A DNA stretch of 11,672 nucleotides, taken from positions 1-11,672 of the forward strand of contig JAGPFW010000020.1 of the NCBI GenBank assembly GCA_018056275.1. The letters run 5' to 3'. The notes below the pieces were generated by a model that saw nothing but the letters and a program-made list of their open reading frames with translations, was not told where the DNA came from and ran no database searches. A program made the position numbers and the translations under genes. The DNA comes from Patescibacteria group bacterium (lineage in GTDB: Bacteria > Patescibacteriota > WWE3 > UBA101185 > UBA10185). Shown here in pieces: positions 1 to 5,537 of this stretch (the first letter of the stretch is position 1; each line of letters starts with the position of its first letter).

Positions 1-548
1 GGGCGGACGCGCTAAGAATGGGCTTATTGGTGGGAGGAAATACATCCGCTAAAGAAACCGCTTTAAGTGAGGACAAGGTTAGAGGTTATAGAAATTTTGC
101 CAATAAAATCTGGAATATGGCAAGATTTATAGAAATGATGCGGGAAGAACTAAAGGGAGAAAGCCCAATGGGGGAAATCTCCTCGTGGGGGGAAGTGGCT
201 CCGCAAACACAAGCACGATTACTAGAAAAAGATAAAAAGCTCTTAAAAGAGCTGAAAAATTTAGTGAGAGATGTGAACAAAAATCTAGAGAAATACAGGA
301 TTGCGGATACGGGGAACCTAATATACCAATTTTTATGGCATAATTTAGCAGATGAATACATTGAGGACGTAAAATCGAGAGAATCTGTAGAAGAAAAAAG
401 CGTAGGAATATCAATTTTAGATTATGCGTACAGAACTAGTTTGAAACTTTTACACCCTTTTATGCCTTTTGTAACGGAAAAAATCTGGCAGGAATTGCAA
501 AAACCCGGGGAAACTGTGCCCTTGATGATCTCGGAATGGCCAAAATAA
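1..548 (+). CDS. valS: Valyl-tRNA synthetase, C-terminal part (5' end outside window)
   Basis: This is the 3' end of a class I aminoacyl-tRNA synthetase that charges tRNA-Val in the cytoplasm. The frame is open from base 1, and about 181 residues are visible. It begins with GADALR, the segment that follows the KMSKS loop in ValS, so the catalytic domain lies upstream of the window. The stretch YRNFANKIWN and the later LLHPFMPFVTEKIWQEL are typical of the ValS-type helical anticodon-binding domain. The protein stops soon after that, at SEWPK, so it lacks the C-terminal coiled-coil tRNA arm found in many ValS proteins. IleS and LeuS were considered, but the sequence after GADALR fits ValS better. 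The gene is convergent with the phospholipase-D-like gene, 20 bp away. No start codon is in the window. Confidence 0.93.
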   Translation, partial: ADALRMGLLVGGNTSAKETALSEDKVRGYRNFANKIWNMARFIEMMREELKGESPMGEISSWGEVAPQTQARLLEKDKKLLKELKNLVRDVNKNLEKYRIADTGNLIYQFLWHNLADEYIEDVKSRESVEEKSVGISILDYAYRTSLKLLHPFMPFVTEKIWQELQKPGETVPLMISEWPK

Positions 549-570
549 TCAAAAGGGTTAATTAAACCCT
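541..570 (-). terminator. Candidate intrinsic terminator of the RT operon
   Basis: On the minus strand, AGGGTT (570-565) pairs with AACCCT (559-554) around a 5-nt loop. The right arm runs directly into a T-rich tract at 554-551 and on to about 541. The hairpin starts on the TAG stop of the PLD-like gene (571-569). The 6-bp stem with only three G-C pairs is weak, so efficiency is uncertain. On the plus strand no T tract follows, so it is unlikely to terminate valS. Confidence 0.5.
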
Positions 571-1708
571 ATCTGGACAGGATCGTTTCCAAAAGTGATG
601 AGAAATGGTTCAAATACATATTCACCAAATATTTATTGTTTGTATAGAAGATAGATTCATCATTACTCAAAGCGCCACGATTACTCCAATTATTGGTACC
701 AAAAAGGACAGAAGTACCATCCACTATTAATACATGCTCATGAATAAAGGACTTCAAAGAACCGTCAACAGTATCCTCGTTTATATCTACATGAACCAAT
801 GGGTTTTTCATAAAACTGCTCATTTCATCTGATAAGAAAGGGTGTTGATCCATAATTACATGGATTTCTACACCTTCTCTTGCTTTACTTAACAAAGCAT
901 CCATAATTTGTTGGTCAGTAATTTGCCAACAAATAATCTGCAGTGTTGTCTCAGCAGACTCTATTGCGCTTAGAATTCTACCTCTAATTGAGTTCGACTC
1001 TAAACCAGGCGACCACCAGATCTCAAAATAATCATCCCCTGCGTACACGATTTTGGAAAATGGGTGATAATTAATATCATCAATTTTGGCTAATCCCCAT
1101 AGGCCGCTTTCTAAACGAGAAAATTCCATTATGTACTCCTGTACTATCTCAGGAGTTTTTGTCACTAAAACATAACCAATATCATTGTCATTTTGAATAT
1201 CTGTGGCGTTCAGCGAGCTTGCAATTAAGGTCTCTCCATCAATTAACACAAACTTGTGATGCATACTACCAGTATGCTTAGGAAGATTACTTTTTTTCTC
1301 CGGAAGTATTTTTATAGGAAAATAACTTTCACCAAATAATTCTCTGGCACGCTTAACATGATCGTGATTAATCACCAATGTGATGTCTACTCCTCTCTGA
1401 GAGGCGTTTTTCAGAGCCTCAACCAATTCCTTTGAATTAAATGAGTACATTGCCATATCAATTGAAGTGACAGAAAGATCAATTGCTGAGACTAATGTAT
1501 CTATATATTTAGGGGAAGAAGCGGTATTTGTAAAAAATATTTCAAAATCTAATGGGACACTCAAAGATACTTGGCTATAAGGTACAGCTTGCAAAGGAAC
1601 TTGGAGAATGGAAATTATTTTTGGAATAAGAAATATACCTAAAAATAGTGATAGGAAAAAGAAAAAGACTAAGGGTTTATACAAATACTTAACCCAAAAT
1701 ATTCTCAT
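569..1708 (-). CDS. Membrane-anchored phospholipase D-fold protein with an atypical second HKD motif
   Basis: This 379-residue protein belongs to the phospholipase D superfamily, whose members cut or transfer phosphodiester bonds in lipids or nucleic acids. An N-terminal hydrophobic segment (about 13-37), preceded by Lys7 and Lys11, predicts a single anchor with the enzyme domain outside the membrane. Two PLD halves follow. The first motif is canonical: His150, Lys152, Asp157 (HHKFVLID), then SS and Asn167. The second reads His323-Glu-His325 with Asp330 (HEHVLIVD), so the usual Lys is His; GTNNWS and NDES downstream are normal for the family. The gene is last in the operon, and its ATG overlaps the upstream TGA in ATGA (1705-1708), indicating translational coupling. 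No good Shine-Dalgarno is seen. Substrate unknown: nuclease, lipase or cardiolipin-synthase-like are all possible. Confidence 0.85.
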   Translation of the reverse strand: MRIFWVKYLYKPLVFFFFLSLFLGIFLIPKIISILQVPLQAVPYSQVSLSVPLDFEIFFTNTASSPKYIDTLVSAIDLSVTSIDMAMYSFNSKELVEALKNASQRGVDITLVINHDHVKRARELFGESYFPIKILPEKKSNLPKHTGSMHHKFVLIDGETLIASSLNATDIQNDNDIGYVLVTKTPEIVQEYIMEFSRLESGLWGLAKIDDINYHPFSKIVYAGDDYFEIWWSPGLESNSIRGRILSAIESAETTLQIICWQITDQQIMDALLSKAREGVEIHVIMDQHPFLSDEMSSFMKNPLVHVDINEDTVDGSLKSFIHEHVLIVDGTSVLFGTNNWSNRGALSNDESIFYTNNKYLVNMYLNHFSSLLETILSR

Positions 1709-3417
1709 ATAGATCTGTTTTCTAACCTTAAAAGTTTATTATACTCAATTAGATTATTTTCAGAGGTGGTAGGAACTACCATGATCATATCTGGGTTATC
1801 TTGAGCAATCCTAGATAAAAAAGATATAAAATCTTCCTTGGGTGTATTCGCATAAAAGGAATCTATAATGACCATGCTTGGTTTTTTGAGAGCAACACTC
1901 GCCAACTGTAAAATTCCATGTGCATTAAGATCTAGTAGAAAATCGGTTGTGTGCGAGGCTAACCCCTGAGACTTTTCTAAGACAAAACCCAATTCTGGCG
2001 TTGATTCAACCAAAGCTGTAACTCTTCTAATATCCTCCAAATTTAGAGAATAATCTGGGGAACCACTTATGGCTTCCAAAAGGCTTTTATCAAAGTGGAG
2101 GTATGGATTAACGTAAATAATAGAGGGGTTCTCTTGGATCCATCCTTTATATAAAAACCTGGCGTTATCCATTTTTACAATCCATGGCTTTGAAAAAACG
2201 CGCGACGAACCTGATAAAATTTGAGAAATTCCCAAACAATCGCTTGAAGTACCTAATAGCAAAAGAACCCGATCACCCGCACAAAATTCCAGGGATACCC
2301 GTTTAAAATAGCCACCCGAAGGATCAATTCTTACTTTTTTCGCCTGGTAACAAATCCTACTAAAGAATGTGGGCTTTTTGTATAAATAATAAGATTTTCG
2401 TTGAGGAACACCAATACAAAGCGCAAGTTGTAGAGGGTATAAAGCTAAACCAAAATTCAAGCTTTTATATAATATCCTTGTTAAAACTCCTACAACAACG
2501 CCAGTAGTAATTATAGTAGATGGAGTGTCAAAGATTCTATAGGCTAGACTAGGCTTATATATATACCCTAAAAAGAAAATCAAAGTTGTAAAGGCAAATA
2601 GAAGCACTGTTGGAAAATACATCCACAAATTCCTATTAACTCTGGAAAGAATGTCCAAAGAGGAAAGATCATCCAGTTTTTGTAATATTTCCTTTTGATT
2701 TTTATAATTAGTGACAAAGAAAGAGTTATGAAAAGAATCAAAAATATGCTGAATAATCTGACTGGCTAGGGTTTGCTCCCTACTAACATATTTTTTGGAT
2801 ATTCTGTACCCAACAAATATTAAAAAGATATAAAAACCAACAAAAAACGGTAGATAAAAAGCTATTTCCGGATTTGTATTAGGTACAAATGCGCAAAGCA
2901 AAAAGACCGAAAAAAGTGTATGCGGCCCACTAGACAATACTCTTAACAAGCTTGATTGCAAAAGAGCAAGGTGATATATGATCTTGGATAAAATACGAGA
3001 TTTATGATCAGAGGAGAAAGTAAGACCTCCGGATATTGCCAAAGAAACCCAGAGTTTGCGAAGATATATAACCAAGGAAATAGCTAATTCCTGATTCCTC
3101 TTACTTGACTCATAAGCAGCCCAAATGTAAAGAGTAGCAAAGAAAAAAATTAAAAGTAGGGGAATAATAGTATTGCGTCGAATTAACGTAATACCTCCTG
3201 AGTAGATACCTAATCTTCCTAAGAGCAATAAACTCAATTCAAAAAATACCTGTACAAAAGAAAATACTAATAACAACAAAATTTTGCTTCTATTTCTAGC
3301 AAGGAACCCTAGAAGGATGTGTTTTTGCTTTGGACGCAAAACCAATTTAGAAACCTCAAGATTTTTTTGGATACGTTCCTTATGCAATGTGTAATTTCTT
3401 AGCATAAAATCCTTCAT
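1705..3417 (-). CDS. ABC-exporter-like membrane protein with a degenerate, probably inactive ATPase domain
   Basis: This 570-residue protein has the layout of an ABC exporter half-transporter: hydrophobic segments near 45-67, 84-103, 165-180, 186-206, 267-286 and 301-318, then a nucleotide-binding-like domain from about 365. The domain keeps the expected spacing, but its ATPase motifs are eroded. The Walker A position reads GTSSDCLG (389-396), with no Lys. The Q-loop Gln appears to be Asn437. The LSGGQ signature reads LDLNA (495-499), exactly 18 residues before Pro513 as in true exporters. Walker B keeps Asp519, but the catalytic Glu is Ser520. The H-loop His is missing near 550. The frame is intact, which argues for selection on a non-ATPase role. 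It starts 1 nt after the RT stop (TAA-A-ATG) and overlaps the PLD-like start by 4 nt. Family assignment is from fold pattern only; the substrate is unknown. Confidence 0.7.
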   Translation of the reverse strand: MKDFMLRNYTLHKERIQKNLEVSKLVLRPKQKHILLGFLARNRSKILLLLVFSFVQVFFELSLLLLGRLGIYSGGITLIRRNTIIPLLLIFFFATLYIWAAYESSKRNQELAISLVIYLRKLWVSLAISGGLTFSSDHKSRILSKIIYHLALLQSSLLRVLSSGPHTLFSVFLLCAFVPNTNPEIAFYLPFFVGFYIFLIFVGYRISKKYVSREQTLASQIIQHIFDSFHNSFFVTNYKNQKEILQKLDDLSSLDILSRVNRNLWMYFPTVLLFAFTTLIFFLGYIYKPSLAYRIFDTPSTIITTGVVVGVLTRILYKSLNFGLALYPLQLALCIGVPQRKSYYLYKKPTFFSRICYQAKKVRIDPSGGYFKRVSLEFCAGDRVLLLLGTSSDCLGISQILSGSSRVFSKPWIVKMDNARFLYKGWIQENPSIIYVNPYLHFDKSLLEAISGSPDYSLNLEDIRRVTALVESTPELGFVLEKSQGLASHTTDFLLDLNAHGILQLASVALKKPSMVIIDSFYANTPKEDFISFLSRIAQDNPDMIMVVPTTSENNLIEYNKLLRLENRSI

Positions 3418-3418
3418 T

Positions 3419-4633
3419 TTATCCGAAAGCCTTTCTCTTTTTCAGTAAAAGTTTAAAATAGGAAGGTACAATGATTCCTTGGCGCTTTAACAATATACGA
3501 GTTTGCCGATAATTCCTAAAGGAGTATGTCCCCATAACATAACGTGTCAATTGTTTCCAAAGAAACCTATCTATCTTCTGGGCACTAATAAGATCATCTG
3601 CCAAAGAATATTCTCGGATCAATAGATGAATTTCCTTTAAAATTGACCGCTCATTAAAAAACAATATGTTTTTTAAGTGACACAAGGAATAGTTACGTTG
3701 GTTAGGCAAACGAAGAAGCTTAACCCTCCAAGAAGTTTTAAATTTTTTGAGGGAATCCTTGGATATTGATACTAGTCCTTGAGAAAAAGAATAACCCAAG
3801 AATTCAAAAGAGTCTTCAGAACTTACACATCGAGATTTCTTCCTACTACTTATTAGCCCGTGAGATTTAAAATAAGCGTCTATGATAAATCCAACTTCAT
3901 CTACTTTAACCTTGACAGGATCAAATGCAATTAGATCGTCTCCAACCCGTCGATATAAAGATACCTTTTTACCCAGTACAAAATCCAAATCATTTAAGTA
4001 TAAATTTTCAAATGGGGAAACTAGGGGTATGCCTTGCAACAATCCAACAGTTTTCCGATCCGAATTTCTTCCAAACACAGGAACATCCATAAACAATTTA
4101 AACATCTCAATTACATCTTCGGGAATATTGATCGCTCTGAACTTTTCTAATAGGATGCTATGATCCACATAATCAGCAAAATCTTTTACATCTCTAATTA
4201 CAATAAAGTCTTGACCATAATGTCTTTTATACCTTCTGATTACACTTCTTGCGGCATAATAGCTAGGATGGGTGGCTCTATAGGAGAAAAGAAAGGGGGA
4301 TAACACCTTATCAAATACAGGATCAATAACTCTATAAATAGCTTGACTTTTAATCCTATCTTTAACTGAACAACTATACACCTCCCGTAAGGAGCCGGAT
4401 TTTTTAGGCACATACTGCTTTAGAACAGGCCGAATTGCCGACAGGTCAAGGAGTTCTTCTTGAACCTCTTGGAGCACCTTTGCAGGGTTGTGAACTAGGT
4501 CATTAATTACCATGTCATCAATACCTCTGTATTTTGAGGATTTATTCTCAAGAAAAAATTTTTGCGACAGCTCAATATAAGCCTGTTCTATATTTGAAAT
4601 GGAAAGAATGCTACTGGCCAAATTACTATACAT
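3419..4633 (-). CDS. Reverse transcriptase, group II intron-like palm, class unknown
   Basis: This 404-residue RNA-directed DNA polymerase is the first gene of the operon. Fingers motifs are present: KDRIKSQAIYRVIDPVF (91-107) and SYRATHPSYYAA (117-128), resembling the SYGFRP region of group II intron RTs. Motif A is RDVKDFADYVDH, with catalytic Asp148; the residue five after it, normally Phe or Tyr (the steric gate), is Ala153. Motif B is LLQGIPLVSP (198-207), and Asn210 with YLNDLD follows. Motif C is VGDD (230-233) instead of YADD, with both catalytic Asp retained. Motif D and FLGY (278-281) follow. The C-terminus is basic and resembles a short thumb; no HNH endonuclease is seen. I chose ATG 4633 over TTG 4669 because an extended -10 lies 6 nt before 4633 and the TTG falls in the -35 box. 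Diversity-generating and retron RTs fit less well. Confidence 0.88.
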   Translation of the reverse strand: MYSNLASSILSISNIEQAYIELSQKFFLENKSSKYRGIDDMVINDLVHNPAKVLQEVQEELLDLSAIRPVLKQYVPKKSGSLREVYSCSVKDRIKSQAIYRVIDPVFDKVLSPFLFSYRATHPSYYAARSVIRRYKRHYGQDFIVIRDVKDFADYVDHSILLEKFRAINIPEDVIEMFKLFMDVPVFGRNSDRKTVGLLQGIPLVSPFENLYLNDLDFVLGKKVSLYRRVGDDLIAFDPVKVKVDEVGFIIDAYFKSHGLISSRKKSRCVSSEDSFEFLGYSFSQGLVSISKDSLKKFKTSWRVKLLRLPNQRNYSLCHLKNILFFNERSILKEIHLLIREYSLADDLISAQKIDRFLWKQLTRYVMGTYSFRNYRQTRILLKRQGIIVPSYFKLLLKKRKAFG

Positions 4634-4639
4634 AACATA

Positions 4640-4669
4640 TATATAGCAGTAAGAAAGGAAAATAGCCAA
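4640..4669 (-). promoter_or_regulatory. Candidate sigma-70 promoter of the RT operon, leaderless
   Basis: The minus strand has TTGGCT (4669-4664), an 18-nt spacer, then TGCTATATA (4648-4640), an extended -10 element. Six nucleotides later comes ATG at 4633, so the transcript would start at or next to the start codon. No Shine-Dalgarno precedes this ATG. The -35 matches four of six consensus bases. Confidence 0.5.
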
Positions 4670-4712
4670 TGCTCTTTAGAAGAGAGAAGGAGAGGGAAGA
4701 TCGCATCCGCAG

Positions 4713-4731
4713 ATCAACCGAAATCAACCGA
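4713..4731. repeat. Tandem 9-mer ATCAACCGA x2
   Basis: ATCAACCGA occurs at 4713-4721 and again at 4723-4731, a 10-nt period or about one helical turn. The second copy runs into the near-palindrome CCGACTCGG (4728-4736). It lies about 45-65 bp upstream of the RT -35 element, so a protein-binding site is possible. No regulator is identified. Confidence 0.6.
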
Positions 4732-4754
4732 CTCGGCCTAAGTGAACTCAAAGA

Positions 4755-4774
4755 GCGTCCCCGCGAGGGGACGC
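4755..4774. repeat. Perfect 8-bp GC-rich hairpin with a GNRA loop
   Basis: GCGTCCCC (4755-4762) and GGGGACGC (4767-4774) pair perfectly around GCGA, a GNRA tetraloop if transcribed as plus-strand RNA. On the minus strand the loop is TCGC, and the stem is followed by TCTTTGAG, a weak terminator-like tail. The stem is far more GC-rich than its surroundings. Confidence 0.8.
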
Positions 4775-4787
4775 ATATATTATTTCA

Positions 4788-4846
4788 TCCTCAAGACTCC
4801 ATACCTGAGAAGCTTCTACTTCTTGAGGACCCATAACTACAGGTAT
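4788..4846. repeat. Two crossing inverted repeats (pseudoknot geometry)
   Basis: TCCTCAAG (4788-4795) pairs with CTTGAGGA (4822-4829). ATACCTG (4801-4807) pairs with CAGGTAT (4840-4846). The two pairs interleave, so they form either an H-type pseudoknot or two mutually exclusive folds. The middle loop holds the perfect palindrome AGAAGCTTCT (4808-4817). All arms match without mismatches. Confidence 0.7.
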
Positions 4847-4886
4847 CCTCCCAAAGTTGTAGGAGGTAGCTACGGATGCAAAAATC

Positions 4887-4915
4887 CCTAAAGGCAATTT
4901 AGGAAAACCTAAATT
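4887..4915. repeat. Three-segment alternative hairpin, attenuator-like on the minus strand
   Basis: AATTTAGG (4896-4903) and CCTAAATT (4908-4915) form an 8-bp hairpin with loop AAAA. TTTAGG (4898-4903) can instead pair with CCTAAA (4887-4892). On the minus strand this alternative hairpin is followed by GATTTTTG, a short T run like a terminator. The two stems exclude each other. Confidence 0.5.
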
Positions 4916-4919
4916 CCTA

Positions 4920-4947
4920 TTGACACTAAGAATAACAATAATATTTA
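4920..4947 (+). promoter_or_regulatory. Possible upstream pilin promoter
   Basis: A perfect TTGACA -35 (4920-4925) is followed after 16 nt by TATTTA (4942-4947), a poor -10 with three consensus matches. It points toward the prepilin gene about 80 bp downstream. It overlaps the AT-rich repeats and may be fortuitous. Confidence 0.25.
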
Positions 4948-4969
4948 GAGCATGCAACACTCTTGTTTC

Positions 4970-4998
4970 TGGACAAAACAATTAAGGCAAGGTACATT
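4970..4998 (+). promoter_or_regulatory. Possible proximal pilin promoter
   Basis: TGGACA (4970-4975), a 17-nt spacer and TACATT (4993-4998) give a reasonable sigma-70 match. It would leave a leader of about 25 nt holding the Shine-Dalgarno AAAGGA (5018-5023). It is the better placed of the two pilin promoter candidates. Confidence 0.4.
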
Positions 4999-5017
4999 TA
5001 CATTAGTATTTAATATG

Positions 5018-5023
5018 AAAGGA
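5018..5023 (+). promoter_or_regulatory. Shine-Dalgarno that sets the prepilin start
   Basis: AAAGGA lies 6 nt before ATG 5030. It is the clearest ribosome binding site in the window, and it favours 5030 over the in-frame ATG at 5015. Confidence 0.6.
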
Positions 5024-5029
5024 ATTTTT

Positions 5030-5479
5030 ATGAGTAAAAAAACGAGTGGGTTTACACTGATAGAACTTCTTGTCGTTATAGTTCTTATTGGAGTGCTTTC
5101 CGGAATATTAATGGCTGTAATACAACCGGGAATACAAAGAACCAGAGCAGAGGAGACAGTGGCAAGAACGAATCTGGATAAGTTGCGACTTGCAATGGCA
5201 TCATGTATATCCACGAGGACAGATCCTATTAACTCATGCACAACTTTTGAGGATCTAGCCACAAATAACCCGTCCGGAGAACCTAGGGCAGGAACAAGAT
5301 ACGGAGTAATGATTACCAGAGACGCCTCTGCTAATACCTGGGGAATTGTGGACGTTTGCCTAGATGGAAATCATAGCTATACCGATTGCCCCACAAATAC
5401 CTGCAGAATGAGGATAAGAATCAATGCCGATAATGGCGATGTTCAAAGATCCAGAAGGGGTTGTTCCATAGAAATTTAA
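5030..5479 (+). CDS. Type IV prepilin/pseudopilin, cysteine-rich
   Basis: This 149-residue protein has a textbook class III signal: MSKKTSG followed by FTLIELLVV. Prepilin peptidase would cut after Gly7, leaving Phe8 at +1 and Glu12 at +5. The hydrophobic N-terminal helix (8-32) anchors the subunit and packs in the filament. The globular domain carries six cysteines (59, 70, 110, 120, 125, 145), enough for three disulfides and unusual for so small a pilin. Such proteins form type IV pili or pseudopili used for adhesion, DNA uptake or secretion. No assembly genes are nearby, so it is an orphan locus in this window. It is transcribed away from the RT operon and is convergent with rplY, 58 bp away. 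The alternative start at 5015 would give a 12-residue leader. Major or minor pilin status cannot be told. Confidence 0.88.
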   Translation: MSKKTSGFTLIELLVVIVLIGVLSGILMAVIQPGIQRTRAEETVARTNLDKLRLAMASCISTRTDPINSCTTFEDLATNNPSGEPRAGTRYGVMITRDASANTWGIVDVCLDGNHSYTDCPTNTCRMRIRINADNGDVQRSRRGCSIEI

Positions 5480-5537
5480 AGCTATCCAATATCTCTAAAA
5501 TCTAAAGCGAGGGAGATTCTTGTGGGGCTAATTTCGC

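Larger units (their letters stand above)
4670..4969. other. Non-coding divergent region dense in inverted repeats; candidate structured RNA
   Basis: Between the RT start and the pilin promoter lie about 300 bases without a convincing gene. They contain a tandem 9-mer, a GC-rich perfect hairpin, two crossing inverted repeats, an 8-bp AT-rich hairpin with an alternative partner, the palindrome GTAGCTAC (4866-4873), and CCTCC/GGAGG arms (4847-4851 and 4862-4866). GCTCTTT (4671-4677) can also pair with AAAGAGC (4750-4756). This density suggests a folded RNA or a protein-binding control region. If it is an RNA, the minus strand is favoured: the GC-rich hairpin would be followed there by TCTTTGAG, a weak terminator-like tail. 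A 77-codon open frame crosses the same bases (4981-4748, minus) but has no ATG near its 5' end and no recognisable domain. RT systems often carry an adjacent structured RNA, but that link is inference. Confidence 0.35.

Noticed and set aside
86..414. Long open frames antisense to valS
   Set aside because: They are in other frames of a clear synthetase gene and have no domain or start signal. The same holds for open frames opposite mutS, pgi, rplY and rpoD.
3419..4669. RT as part of a diversity-generating retroelement
   Set aside because: Motif B has QGIPLVSP, not the SQ form typical of DGR RTs. I found no template/variable repeat pair and no Avd-like gene.
3419..4669. RT as a group II intron-encoded protein or a retron RT
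   Set aside because: No domain V-like 34-mer was found around it, no HNH domain is present, and the gene starts an operon. The retron VTG signature is not evident.
4634..4669. TTG 4669 as the RT start (12 extra residues)
   Set aside because: The TTG overlaps the -35 box of the best promoter, and the extra residues are hydrophobic without family support. ATG 4633 sits 6 nt after an extended -10.
4929..4957. Minus-strand promoter TTGCAT-17-TATTCT for a small RNA
   Set aside because: Only three and four consensus matches in the two boxes; in AT-rich DNA this is close to chance.
4748..4981. A 77-codon open frame on the minus strand between the RT and the pilin
   Set aside because: It begins with TTG right after a stop, has no Shine-Dalgarno and no recognisable domain, and covers the inverted-repeat cluster. 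A decayed gene fragment cannot be excluded.
5480..5537. Bidirectional terminator between the pilin and rplY
   Set aside because: The only stem, AAGCGA with TCGCTT, has a loop of more than 20 nt and no clear T tract.
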